From positions 1 to 30,022 of the IMG/VR virus record IMGVR_UViG_3300032236_000229: a stretch of 30,022 nt of DNA, one strand, 5' to 3'. This document shows positions 1 to 7,927 of the stretch, piece by piece. The DNA comes from a virus. The position numbers and the translations under genes were made by a program. How positions within the stretch are numbered: position 1 is the first letter of the stretch; the number at the start of each line of letters is the position of its first letter. The notes below the pieces were generated by a model. It had not been told where the DNA came from. It searched no databases and was given only the letters and a program-made list of their open reading frames with translations.

Positions 1-1244
1 CAAGTAATGGTAGAAGTACCTGCATTAAAAGTAAAATTTGTGCTATTGGTTGTAAATGATGGCCCACCACTTGTTCCACCACTAAAAGTCACAGTAGAAG
101 CATTTAAGTTAAGGGTTTTTGTGCCAACACCTAAAGATATAGTCACGCCATTAGTGCTACAGGTTATGCTGTAATTGCTTGTAGAAGATGTGTCTAATGT
201 GCCATTTGTTAAAGTAAAAGTAGTTCCTATAATTGTTAGGGCACTTCCTAATGTCCAGCCACCGCCTACACCGTTAAAAATTAAATTATATAAAGACTTA
301 CCATTGGTGGTGATTGTCTTGCCTGTTGCTGTAGATGCAAAAGTAATAGTGTTTGAATTGGTGCTTGCACTAAATGAACCACCGCTAGGCAGGGTTAAAT
401 TACCATATACAGATAAAGTAGATGATGCTGCACCAAGAATAATGGCTTGAGTTGCTGTAACTGTTAAATCTTGACAAACCCCTGCTGTGCAAGTAATTGT
501 GCCTGTGCCTGAGCTAGTATCAATAATGACGTTATCGCCTGATGTCGGAACACCTGCGCCACCTGTACCGCCTGATGTTAAAGACCAATTAGTTGCTGTT
601 GAAGTATCCCAAGTTCCAGAACCACCAACCCAATAATAAGTTGTATTTTTAAATGCTACTGTTACAGCATCCCAAAATCCAGTTAATGAAAAAGTTGCCG
701 TTCTAGTTGTAGTTGCTCCAGCAGTTGCTTGGTCTTCATCGGAAACACAAATACCGCTATGCGTAGCAGCAACAGCATTATATAAAACTCTATTTGTTAT
801 TCCTGAAGGTGCAGTTGTTGTGCCTGTAGTAGTTCCTGTGCCAAAAATGCTTAAAACTAAATCATCAGAGCCTGTAGTTGTAGCTGAGTTTGTTGTAGCA
901 CTTGTTCCTGAGCCACCTGCAAAAGTTCCAACAACATCAAAAACATTAATACCACGATAACAAAGCATTACCCCAACATCTGAAGTAGTGCCGTTTGTTG
1001 AAGTTATAGTGACACTTGACTCAGACGAACTTGCTACTTTATAAAGAATCGCTGTACCTTTTTGAGAGCCTGTTCCTGAAACTCTTGTCCACCCTGTAGG
1101 GGTAGCTATTGTTGTAGTGCTACTATTTCCTACAAAAACTATAACTAATAAGTCACCAGCCTGATACCCAGCAGGTACAGGAACAACAGGATTTGTGGCA
1201 TTATTGGGTGTGCCAGCAGCTATAAATGACCATTTTTGAGCCAT
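1..1244 (-). CDS. Tail fibre / adhesin-like protein, partial (3' end beyond window)
   Basis: An open frame of 414 codons with no stop reads leftward from ATG 1242-1244 and runs off the left edge. The start shares one base with the stop of the preceding small gene (TAATG). Residues 1 to about 200 are Ser/Thr/Gly-rich and begin MAQKWSFIAAGTPNNATNPV, with an AGYQAGDLLVI...PTGWTRV block typical of bacterial and phage surface proteins. From about residue 203 a YYWVGGSGTWD...NWS segment resembles beta-helix or haemagglutinin-type surface repeats. It sits at the end of a run of structural genes, so a receptor-binding or decorating fibre is inferred. The C-terminus, which would carry the binding domain, is not in the window. 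The family assignment is by appearance only. Confidence 0.75.
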   Translation of the reverse strand, partial: MAQKWSFIAAGTPNNATNPVVPVPAGYQAGDLLVIVFVGNSSTTTIATPTGWTRVSGTGSQKGTAILYKVASSSESSVTITSTNGTTSDVGVMLCYRGINVFDVVGTFAGGSGTSATTNSATTTGSDDLVLSIFGTGTTTGTTTAPSGITNRVLYNAVAATHSGICVSDEDQATAGATTTRTATFSLTGFWDAVTVAFKNTTYYWVGGSGTWDTSTATNWSLTSGGTGGAGVPTSGDNVIIDTSSGTGTITCTAGVCQDLTVTATQAIILGAASSTLSVYGNLTLPSGGSFSASTNSNTITFASTATGKTITTNGKSLYNLIFNGVGGGWTLGSALTIIGTTFTLTNGTLDTSSTSNYSITCSTNGVTISLGVGTKTLNLNASTVTFSGGTSGGPSFTTNSTNFTFNAGTSTIT

Positions 1245-1438
1245 TATTCAACCGATACTGAGTCTGATGATATTGAATCTGATTGAGAATCAGGCGGAGT
1301 TACTAATGCAAGCCAATCGCTTAATCTTTGTTGTTTCATAGCTTCAATATCTGAATCTGCAAAAGTTTGGTCGTCAGGTAAGTCTAATGAATCACTAAAC
1401 ACACCGTAATCAGTATTAAATTGAAAATCAATTTTCAT
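1244..1438 (-). CDS. Small acidic phage protein between fibre genes
   Basis: 64 aa, beginning MKIDFQFNTDYGVFSDSLDL. I chose the ATG at 1438 because AAGGAT lies 5 bases upstream. An in-frame upstream ATG at 1471 lies inside the preceding gene and lacks a ribosome site. The protein is acidic, with a Ser/Asp-rich tail (SQSDSISSDSVSVE), and contains an IEAMKQQRLSDWLAL helix. Small proteins of this look sit between tail-fibre genes in many phages and may be assembly chaperones, but I do not recognise the family. It is translationally coupled to the adhesin-like gene by a one-base overlap. Confidence 0.7.
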   Translation of the reverse strand: MKIDFQFNTDYGVFSDSLDLPDDQTFADSDIEAMKQQRLSDWLALVTPPDSQSDSISSDSVSVE

Positions 1439-1446
1439 GTTTATCC

Positions 1447-3519
1447 TTAAGCTACAGCTACGCAACGCCATTTAGTTGTTGCAGTATTCCATACAAAACC
1501 CACATCTAAACGAGTCGTTGATACAGTTGTTGTTGGTAATGTTGCAGTAGATGATTCAAATGATGTTCCCCATGTTAAAGCAATAGCTGTAGTGCCTGTA
1601 ATAGCAATCCATAGCTTTTGACCATCTGTAGGAGTTCCGCTTAATCCGCTTGTAAATGATGTAATTGCAGTCGATTGATTTGTAATATCTACAAAATCAT
1701 AAGAATCTGTATTAATAGCTGGTGTTGCTGAGTTGGCAGATAAAGCCAATACTCTTGGAGTTACTCGCTTATTTGTAAGCGTTTGTGTATCAGATGTGCC
1801 TACAATAGTTCCGCTTGGGAATGTTGGCAAAGATAACCATGTATTAGGAGAACTTGAGCCAGCAGAAGCTAAAACTTGTCCTGATGTGCCATAAGAACCA
1901 TTAAACGCTACCGCTCCACTTGTATTAATAGTCATGGCATCTGTAGCGCTACCATTAATTACAAAATGAATAGAATTAGATGTTGTTGTTCCAATCGCTA
2001 AATCAGCAGTTGTTGATGTTAAATAAACATTGTTTGCTTGATTAAATGCACCTGAACCAGTAAACCCACTACTGTTCATACCAAAGTCACCATAATATGT
2101 GCTATCGGTAGAATTTGAATTATTTACAATAAAGTCGGCAGAAGCTGTTGTTCCTGTATTGCTGTTTTGTAAAATAATTTGGTTATAAGTAGAAACTGAG
2201 CTTTGTGAAGAAATTAAAGCGTTTGCAGGTGTATATGTAAGCGTTCCAATACTTAAAGATGTAGCAGTAGCAACACCTAAAGATGGAGTTGTAAAACTTG
2301 GGCTTGTTGCCAAAGCAACGACTGTTCCTGTACCTGTTGTTGAATAGCTAGTTCCCCATGCAGAACCTGTTGAGTTTGGAATTCCTGCGCCTGGATAAAC
2401 CATGCCACCACCGCCAGCAGATGCCCATACAAATGCAGAACCATTCCATTCTAAAAATGTAGATGCTGTTGTTGGCGCAGTAATAAATCCTGTAGTTCCT
2501 GTTGATGTTTGGTAAGCAATTTGATTAGATGCTCCACCTGCAATATTTGTAGCGCTTGATGCTAAACCTGAGAAATTAGGTGCAATTAAAGTGCCTGTAG
2601 ATGGAACAAAGCTTAATTTTGTAGAACTTGTCGTTAAAGGGTTATTACCGCTAGAGTTAGCTGATAGCGTTGGATACCAAGTCGCTGATGAGCTTGTATT
2701 GTCAGTAATTGCTGAATTTGTAGCATTTGTAGCTGTTGTAGCGCTTGTTGCTGTGCTTGCATTACCTGTCAAAGCACCCACAAAAGTAGTCGAAGTTACG
2801 CTAGTTAAACCCGCAATAGTCGTTGCTGTACCACCTAATGATATAGCTGTAGACCCTACAGTTACAGATGAATTAGTTAAAGCGCCATTGGGAATATTCG
2901 TTAAACTTGCGCCAGAACCTGAGAATAAAGTAGCTTTTAATGTGCCTGTGCTTGGCACATATTGAAGCTTTGTAGATGATGTATCTAATGTAGTTACTGT
3001 TCCGCTAGTTGCACTAGAAAACAATGGATAAAATGTTGTTGCGCTTGATGTGTCGTCTGCAATACCGATTGTTGAACCACTTGCAGAAGTCCAAGATGGT
3101 GCGCTTGCTCCGTTAGAAACCAAATATTGACCAGAAGTTCCGTTAGGAATAAAGCTAGTTACACCGCTTGCAGATTGATAAACTAACTGACTTGCAGCGC
3201 CACCAGCTATGTTTGTTGCTGTTGATGCCGTTCCTGATACGTTTCCAGAGAATGTAGGAGCAGAAAGAACCCCTGTAGATGGGTTAAATGTGTATTTACT
3301 AGACGTAACATCTAAGCTAGTCACATTACCTGTATTTACAGGGCTAAAAACAGGGTAAAGGGTCGCATTTACAGTTGTATCAGTAATCCCAATACTTTCT
3401 GTTGCAGATACTACAAATGGAACACCTTGACCAATAAAAGTATTAAAACTTCCATCAACATTAAAATACGCCTGAACAGGCAGAATATTTTGTACGGCAG
3501 AATTTGATGGGTCAGACAT
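1447..3519 (-). CDS. Tail fibre protein with internal repeats
   Basis: 690 aa, Ser/Thr/Gly/Ala-rich. The N-terminus carries an NILPVQAYFN...TFIGQG motif shared with the neighbouring 156-aa protein, so it may be a virion-docking segment. Residues from about 40 to 370 hold three diverged copies of a module: an (I)(T/A)D(T/N/D)T start, a YP(V/L/T)(F/L) strand, then a SS(T)K(L/Y)xFxPSTG(V/T)L strand and an SGxxSxATNIAGGA(A/S) stretch. The C-terminal part (LTNKRVTPRVLALSANSATP onward) resembles beta-structured ends of phage fibres. AAGG precedes the ATG. It is inferred to be a trimeric fibre or appendage. The receptor is unknown. Confidence 0.8.
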   Translation of the reverse strand: MSDPSNSAVQNILPVQAYFNVDGSFNTFIGQGVPFVVSATESIGITDTTVNATLYPVFSPVNTGNVTSLDVTSSKYTFNPSTGVLSAPTFSGNVSGTASTATNIAGGAASQLVYQSASGVTSFIPNGTSGQYLVSNGASAPSWTSASGSTIGIADDTSSATTFYPLFSSATSGTVTTLDTSSTKLQYVPSTGTLKATLFSGSGASLTNIPNGALTNSSVTVGSTAISLGGTATTIAGLTSVTSTTFVGALTGNASTATSATTATNATNSAITDNTSSSATWYPTLSANSSGNNPLTTSSTKLSFVPSTGTLIAPNFSGLASSATNIAGGASNQIAYQTSTGTTGFITAPTTASTFLEWNGSAFVWASAGGGGMVYPGAGIPNSTGSAWGTSYSTTGTGTVVALATSPSFTTPSLGVATATSLSIGTLTYTPANALISSQSSVSTYNQIILQNSNTGTTASADFIVNNSNSTDSTYYGDFGMNSSGFTGSGAFNQANNVYLTSTTADLAIGTTTSNSIHFVINGSATDAMTINTSGAVAFNGSYGTSGQVLASAGSSSPNTWLSLPTFPSGTIVGTSDTQTLTNKRVTPRVLALSANSATPAINTDSYDFVDITNQSTAITSFTSGLSGTPTDGQKLWIAITGTTAIALTWGTSFESSTATLPTTTVSTTRLDVGFVWNTATTKWRCVAVA

Positions 3520-3529
3520 AAATTACCTT

Positions 3530-4000
3530 TTAATAAGCAAAAGCAGTAATTAAAATACTATCTCCAGCCAACATTGGTGATGCTGTACCAGTAGTAATAC
3601 CATAACTTGTTAAAGTTGCTGAAGTTGCTGTGCTTCCTGTTTGTTGTAAAAACAATGAAGTTCCGCTAGTTACATCAGCAGCATAAACAATCCACCCATT
3701 AGGTGCTGTTGGAAAGTTAATAGTTCCTGATGATGCTCCGCCAGTTCCTACAGTTATTTTAAAAGCAGTAGTATTGTTAGCTACAAGCGCTGGGTTTGTA
3801 CCCCAGCCTGAGCCAAGTGTAGGAGCTACACCTGAACTTAACAAATTACCGTTTAAAGATAAAGAACTTGCATTAATAGGAGCAACTAAAGTATTACCAC
3901 CTTGTCCAATCAATGCTGTGCAATTATTGTTTGCATCATATTGAGCTTGAACAGGAAGAAGATTAATTGAAGCGCTATTTGATACGCCTGGATTTGGCAT
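3530..4000 (-). CDS. Fibre-type virion protein with shared docking motif
   Basis: 156 aa. The start at 4000 has a strong AGGAGG upstream. The N-terminus (INLLPVQAQYDANNNCTALI followed by GQG) matches the N-terminal motif of the adjacent 690-aa fibre. The rest is predicted beta-structure, rich in Thr, Gly and Ser, with a SSGTINFP...GWIVYA stretch and a hydrophobic end (SILITAFAY). It is probably a minor virion or fibre component that attaches at the same site as the larger fibre. I do not recognise a named family. Confidence 0.7.
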   Translation of the reverse strand: MPNPGVSNSASINLLPVQAQYDANNNCTALIGQGGNTLVAPINASSLSLNGNLLSSGVAPTLGSGWGTNPALVANNTTAFKITVGTGGASSGTINFPTAPNGWIVYAADVTSGTSLFLQQTGSTATSATLTSYGITTGTASPMLAGDSILITAFAY

Positions 4001-4009
4001 AAATCCTCC

Positions 4010-4363
4010 TTAGTTTTGGTCAACCATTGGCATTACATACAAAGTATTGGATGCGCCAACAGCAGTTACTGCGAATTGTGGAGGAACAACCATTACTTGA
4101 GGTGCTGACATAGCAATACCTAAAACAAATGATTGACTTGTATTACCGCCAGTAGGAAGAACAGCAGCAGGTGCAGTTACTGAATTACCAGGCAAAACTG
4201 GTGCAATAGTAACAGCAATAGGTGTTGAACCTGTATTTAAGAAACCACAAAAGTTTACTTGGTCATTACCGTTTGGAACGATAGTTACTGAAGTAGAGCT
4301 AGTTGTGGTTACCGCAATAGCTGTTGTTGGGCCTACAAAGCGAAAAGCTGATGTATTAGCCAT
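4010..4363 (-). CDS. Small beta-rich structural-region protein
   Basis: 117 aa, with AAGGAT upstream of the ATG at 4363. It has a low charge and alternating hydrophobic and Thr/Ser residues (TTAIAVTTTSSTSVTIVPNG), consistent with a compact beta-sandwich. It lies in a series of four similar small genes between the coat gene and the long fibre gene, separated by about 10 bases from each neighbour, so it is probably co-transcribed with them. A head-decoration or fibre-base role is inferred from position. No family was recognised. Confidence 0.65.
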   Translation of the reverse strand: MANTSAFRFVGPTTAIAVTTTSSTSVTIVPNGNDQVNFCGFLNTGSTPIAVTIAPVLPGNSVTAPAAVLPTGGNTSQSFVLGIAMSAPQVMVVPPQFAVTAVGASNTLYVMPMVDQN

Positions 4364-4372
4364 GATTTATCC

Positions 4373-4699
4373 TTAAACTGCAGTAGTAGGAATTGGGCCT
4401 TCATAACGAACGATTTGGAACTCATAAACACCAGCGGCAGGAGTTGCAGCTGTGCCTGTAATGTTACCAAATTGAATAGTTAAAACGCCATTAGTTAAAC
4501 AATCACATTCAGCAATAAAAATACCTACTGTTTGGTTAGCAATATAACCACCTGACATAATAAAATCAGTTGTTAAAAGACCAGGAATGTTAAAAGTTTG
4601 AGTAGCTGTAGTATTGGCTGCTACTTGAGCTGGCGTTAAAGATGGGCCGATATAAAATGTTTCGTGTGAATTTCCACGAGTTACTGTAGTAGATGACAT
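4373..4699 (-). CDS. Small structural-region protein
   Basis: 108 aa, with AAAGGAAA upstream of the ATG at 4699. The sequence begins MSSTTVTRGNSHETFYIGPS and ends FQIVRYEGPIPTTAV, and is beta-rich with two Cys in an ECDCLTNG segment. It is the first gene after the terminator at 4751-4785 and may have its own promoter, since a perfect TATAAT lies at 4741-4746 with no good -35. A virion accessory role is inferred from position only. Confidence 0.65.
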   Translation of the reverse strand: MSSTTVTRGNSHETFYIGPSLTPAQVAANTTATQTFNIPGLLTTDFIMSGGYIANQTVGIFIAECDCLTNGVLTIQFGNITGTAATPAAGVYEFQIVRYEGPIPTTAV

Positions 4700-4740
4700 A
4701 AATTTTCCTTTGCAAAGAATCCTCGATTTGAGGGTAATTA

Positions 4741-4746
4741 ATTATA
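4741..4746 (-). promoter_or_regulatory. Possible -10 element restarting transcription after the terminator
   Basis: The minus strand reads TATAAT here, immediately after the terminator tail. No convincing -35 is present at 16-18 bases. A CCTC/GAGG stem-loop (4721-4733) falls at the expected transcript 5' end and AAAGGAAA follows. The call is weak because of the missing -35. Confidence 0.35.
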
Positions 4747-4750
4747 ACTT

Positions 4751-4785
4751 AAAAACAGAAAAAGCCACCCTTTTTAGGGGGTGAC
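4751..4785 (-). terminator. Intrinsic terminator, leftward, after the coat gene pair
   Basis: On the minus strand GTCACCC (4785-4779) pairs with GGGTGGC (4770-4764) around an 8-base loop, and is followed by TTTTTCTGTTTTT down to 4751. It lies 24 bases past the end of the 140-aa gene that follows coat, so it should lower expression of the downstream fibre genes relative to coat. The stem has one G-T pair. Confidence 0.8.
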
Positions 4786-4808
4786 TTCATCTTTAATTCC
4801 AATCCCTA

Positions 4809-5231
4809 TTAAGGAAGGAATGTAAGGTCGTAACCATATACGAATACATCCATAGTTGCTGCTGCACCTTGAGCAGTACCTACGTTTACATACAATGGTG
4901 TACCTGCAAGAGTAGCTGTAGAAGCAACAGTACGTTGGCTAACTACAGTTGGACCTGTTAATGCAGATAATGCTGCGTTTGAAACAATAGCTGTACCACC
5001 AGCAGCAGGAGCAGTAAATACGCCCGCAGCAGCAGTTGTTAAGCTAGTTGAAGAATTTGTAAAAATTACATTAGAAACAGAGTAGTTACCTGTATCAAGA
5101 ATAGGTAATACTGTGTCGCCTGTAGCATTTACGTTAACACCTTGGAAAGAAGCCAACAAACGAATAGCTTGGTTAGAGCTTAAAAGTTGTGGGTGATTCG
5201 ATACGGTGGTTGCTGGACCTGGATTTGCCAT
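4809..5231 (-). CDS. Small virion-type protein downstream of coat
   Basis: 140 aa, with AAAAGGAAAA upstream of the ATG at 5231. It lies 27 bases after the coat gene and directly before an intrinsic terminator, so it should be made at a level similar to coat. The sequence is Ala/Thr/Val-rich with low charge (TNSSTSLTTAAAGVFTAPAA) and a hydrophobic end, FVYGYDLTFLP. Position and expected abundance suggest a head-decoration protein. The sequence itself does not identify a family. Confidence 0.65.
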   Translation of the reverse strand: MANPGPATTVSNHPQLLSSNQAIRLLASFQGVNVNATGDTVLPILDTGNYSVSNVIFTNSSTSLTTAAAGVFTAPAAGGTAIVSNAALSALTGPTVVSQRTVASTATLAGTPLYVNVGTAQGAAATMDVFVYGYDLTFLP

Positions 5232-5258
5232 GATATTTTCCTTTTAAATTAAGTTAAA

Positions 5259-6479
5259 TTAAGCTGCAACACGGCAAGCAAGTTCAGGGTACAACGGAGC
5301 CCAACCATAAAGAACGTCTAAACGTGTAGGAATAGAGTCATTATTGATTGTGTATTGGCGAACCACACGCATTGACAAGCCGATTTCTTTATCAGAAGCA
5401 CGACCAGCAAAATGAACACCTTCAGGCAACTCAAGGTCGGCTACTGCTAGAGTAAACGCATTGCGGTGCATGATGATGTTTTGTGGAGATACTGCGCCAG
5501 AAGCATTGAATGGAGTAACAGCAGATGCGCCAGCAGAAGTGATAGAAACGTTTTGGAACTGACCGCCAGAGATAACTGCTGGAGAAACAGTAACGCTATT
5601 ACCGCTAATTGCTTTAACAACGAAGTTACGCAACTTGTTAGAACCGTAAGCTTGACGGTTTTGTGGGTTGACTGCAAATACGTTAGCAATAGTGAATGTA
5701 TCACCTACGTTTGGTGTAAATGTACCTGATTTGCTCAATGTCAATGTTGATGTTGAAGCCCAACCAGTTGTCAAAATACCTGAGTCTGTTGAAGTATTGA
5801 TAGTAGCTGTACCTGAGTATGAGCCGAATGTTTGGCTCACAACGTTTTGGTCCATCTTCCAGTTCATACCAGCAGAGTCACGACCCATTAAACCTTTACG
5901 ATATTGTTCACCGATAGCTTCTTGTGGAACGAATAAACCTTTCAAGCTGTCAACGATAGTTGCAGATGTGAACGGCTCAACGATGCAAGAACGACGGCCA
6001 TCACGAGGAGCGCCTTCAGCGTCAAGGTAAGCACCAGCTGTCAAGTAAGTAATCAAGCCAGTTGGAGGAGTACCAGCAACACCAACGATGTTAGCTGTGT
6101 TAGCAGTAGCCATAGCTAAACCATCACGGTCAATCTTATTGGCGATAGCTGCAACAGCAGGTTTCAATACACGGTCAGAGAACATATCTAAAGACAATGC
6201 CAAATCTTGTGTTGTGAACTGTGTGTCAACGTGGAATTGTGTTGACAAAGTTACAGGCACAGAAGTTTCATTGAAGTCCTCTACGTTCAAAGCTGGGCCA
6301 GTTGTACCGATGAAACGGCCTGGGCGACGTACGTTTACTGTGTTACCAATTTTTGCGCCAACAACAGCGAATTGGTCGTCATAGTTGCGGTCTACTTCTG
6401 AAGTAAATGTTAGTTCGTTTTCGAGGACCATTAAGGCCTCATTAGTAATTTTCGATATCGTCAATAAATTATTTGACAT
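5259..6479 (-). CDS. Major capsid (coat) protein, P22 gp5-like
   Basis: 406 aa. The N-terminal region (ITNEALMVLENELTFTSEVD) followed by the GAKIGNTVNVRRPGRF block at about residues 41-56 is characteristic of the P22 coat family. The middle of the protein is Ser/Thr-rich, as expected for the inserted domain region. Length is close to P22 coat (430 aa). It lies directly downstream of the scaffold gene and has AAGGA before the ATG at 6479. It forms the icosahedral shell around the scaffold. The assignment rests on motif recognition and order, and is strong. Confidence 0.92.
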   Translation of the reverse strand: MSNNLLTISKITNEALMVLENELTFTSEVDRNYDDQFAVVGAKIGNTVNVRRPGRFIGTTGPALNVEDFNETSVPVTLSTQFHVDTQFTTQDLALSLDMFSDRVLKPAVAAIANKIDRDGLAMATANTANIVGVAGTPPTGLITYLTAGAYLDAEGAPRDGRRSCIVEPFTSATIVDSLKGLFVPQEAIGEQYRKGLMGRDSAGMNWKMDQNVVSQTFGSYSGTATINTSTDSGILTTGWASTSTLTLSKSGTFTPNVGDTFTIANVFAVNPQNRQAYGSNKLRNFVVKAISGNSVTVSPAVISGGQFQNVSITSAGASAVTPFNASGAVSPQNIIMHRNAFTLAVADLELPEGVHFAGRASDKEIGLSMRVVRQYTINNDSIPTRLDVLYGWAPLYPELACRVAA

Positions 6480-6503
6480 GATTTTTCCTTAAATTAAATT
6501 GGG

Positions 6504-7406
6504 TTATCTGCTTCTATTTTTCATGCGATAAGCTTTCCATTGTTGATACGTCATTTTGTCTGTATCGCTAACTTCGGCTGATGTCGCATTTCCCTTAATA
6601 GGGTTAATAGGAGCAGGAGCTTTTGATGCTTTCACAACAGGCTCACGTTTAGCTTCTTCTTTAGGCTCTGCCTTTTCGAATCTAGCTTCTAACTTACCAA
6701 TCTCTCTTAGAGCAGAAATAACAGATTTAGAATTTAATGCTTGCGCCACTTCAGGATTCTCAGCCAAATGGTAGAGGATTTTAGGCCCTACATCGCTCTC
6801 AAGAATCGCATCACGGATTTGGTCACTTACGACCACATCACTTGAAGCAATCATTTCTTCATAATCAGGCAATTCAGCTTTGGTAGCTTCTAACTTTTCG
6901 TTCCACGACTTATAGAGTGTGGCTCGTTCTTCGTTAGCTTTACGTTCAGCTTCTTGTCTGTCTCTGTCTTTCAAAGCCTTTTCAGCAGAATATTCAGCCA
7001 ATGCCTTAGCATATTCAAAAGCATCTTGAAATTGACTTGGTTGCGGTTCAGCATCCATATCAACCTCAACAGCTTTAGGCTGACTTCTACCTTCTAGCTC
7101 TCTTATACGATTCTCTAGTTCTTCACGCTTACTACGCTCTGCTTCTGCTTCTTTACGCAGTTGCTCACGTTGTTTTGTTAGTTCTGAAAACCGCTTTTCA
7201 AGTTTAGGGTTAGTTTTACGTTCTTCTGTTGGTTTTTCCTCTTGTTCTGCTGTCGGCTCACTCTGACCTTCTGCTTCGACCACTGGCTCTGTAAGAGTTT
7301 CCTCTGCTACAACCTCAGTAGGAGCTTCTTCGGTAGCTAAACCTAACTTATTGGCAGTCCATTCGGCTAGATTTTCTGATGTTACTACGTTTGCTGCTTG
7401 TGACAT
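6504..7406 (-). CDS. Scaffolding protein (P22 gp8-type role)
   Basis: 300 aa from ATG 7406, which has GAGGAT five bases upstream. A TTG four codons earlier has no ribosome site. The protein is highly charged and helical, with an acidic, low-complexity N-terminal third, a long coiled-coil (about residues 65-170, Glu/Lys/Arg-rich) and a short basic C-terminus (QWKAYRMKNRSR) like the coat-binding end of P22 scaffold. It lies between portal and coat as in P22. Residues 8-27 share a VTSENxxE(W/Y)...K(L/M)G(L/I) segment with the upstream GNAT protein. It is expected to guide procapsid assembly and then exit. Confidence 0.85.
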   Translation of the reverse strand: MSQAANVVTSENLAEWTANKLGLATEEAPTEVVAEETLTEPVVEAEGQSEPTAEQEEKPTEERKTNPKLEKRFSELTKQREQLRKEAEAERSKREELENRIRELEGRSQPKAVEVDMDAEPQPSQFQDAFEYAKALAEYSAEKALKDRDRQEAERKANEERATLYKSWNEKLEATKAELPDYEEMIASSDVVVSDQIRDAILESDVGPKILYHLAENPEVAQALNSKSVISALREIGKLEARFEKAEPKEEAKREPVVKASKAPAPINPIKGNATSAEVSDTDKMTYQQWKAYRMKNRSR

Positions 7407-7423
7407 GAGTATCCTCAAGAATT

Positions 7424-7466
7424 TACCCCGTCTACCTGACGGGTAAGGTTGGCACTAGATATAGTG
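7424..7466 (-). promoter_or_regulatory. Two stem-loops in the scaffold mRNA leader
   Basis: On the minus strand CACTA-TATC-TAGTG (7466-7453) comes first, then TACCCGTC-AGGTA-GACGGGGTA (7445-7424, one bulged base), ending 12 bases before the ribosome site of the scaffold gene. Neither is followed by a T-run, so they look like leader structures, not terminators. The first begins about 4 bases after the predicted transcript start. Confidence 0.5.
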
Positions 7467-7476
7467 TTATAGAGCT

Positions 7477-7505
7477 ATCTTAATACTATATATTGTGTTT
7501 TGCAA
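7477..7505 (-). promoter_or_regulatory. Promoter for the scaffold and coat genes
   Basis: On the minus strand TTGCAA (7505-7500) and TAAGAT (7482-7477) are 17 bases apart, in the 99-base gap between the GNAT gene and scaffold. A separate promoter here would raise scaffold and coat above portal and terminase. It matches other TTGCAA-type promoters in this window. It has not been tested against background frequency. Confidence 0.55.
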
Positions 7506-7925
7506 CTACTTAGATTCTTCTTTAATTGGTTCACGATACATTGAATGACTAATTGAATAATCTTTGTTTCTTCCTTTGTTTTCAACAAAACCGTGACGTT
7601 TATAAAATTCTTTTAATCTATCAACAGATGATGCTCCAAAGTCTTTAGAAGGACTTAAAACAACTCGTTTTCCATGTTTATCAGCATGAGCAACTAAATC
7701 TGACATAAATTTAGAGCCTATGCCTTCCCCACGTTTTTCTTTAGGAATAACAATTCGGCTCAATTCAATACCATTTTTACCACTATATAAATCTGATTCA
7801 ACACCGTGTTCTTTATATTTTTTAGAGATGTCTTTTACATCTTCTTCTTTTTCTTCAGGCTTAATACCCATCTTTTTATTGTTATATTCTTCACGATTCT
7901 CAGAAGTTACAATTTCACGAGCCAT
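7506..7925 (-). CDS. GNAT-family acetyltransferase-like protein in head module
   Basis: 139 aa. Residues 53-130 form a short GNAT domain: a beta strand (IELSRIVIPKEK), the acetyl-CoA pyrophosphate-binding R65-G-E-G-I-G70 loop with the following helix, and a C-terminal FYKRHGF motif. The N-terminal 25 residues are an extra segment resembling the scaffold's N-terminus. AAGGA lies upstream of the ATG at 7925, and the gene starts 3 bases after portal ends. The substrate is unknown. Its position between portal and scaffold and the shared N-terminal segment suggest it may be incorporated in the procapsid, which is inference. Confidence 0.8.
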   Translation of the reverse strand: MAREIVTSENREEYNNKKMGIKPEEKEEDVKDISKKYKEHGVESDLYSGKNGIELSRIVIPKEKRGEGIGSKFMSDLVAHADKHGKRVVLSPSKDFGASSVDRLKEFYKRHGFVENKGRNKDYSISHSMYREPIKEESK

Positions 7926-7927
7926 GA

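Noticed and set aside
175-450. Rightward 91-codon frame near the left edge
   Set aside because: It lies opposite the partial adhesin-like gene, which has a proper start and coherent protein pattern.
2591-2965. Rightward open frame of 124 codons inside the 690-aa fibre gene
   Set aside because: It is antisense to a clear repeat-bearing fibre gene, with valine/alanine-rich content that reflects the Thr/Ala/Asn codons of the opposite strand. No ribosome site.
3520-4008. Programmed frameshift between adjacent fibre genes
   Set aside because: Each gene has its own ribosome site and separate N-terminal motif, with small gaps between them.
5668-6384. Rightward frames opposite the coat gene
   Set aside because: They are shadows of coat codon usage. 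The coat protein motifs fix the minus strand.
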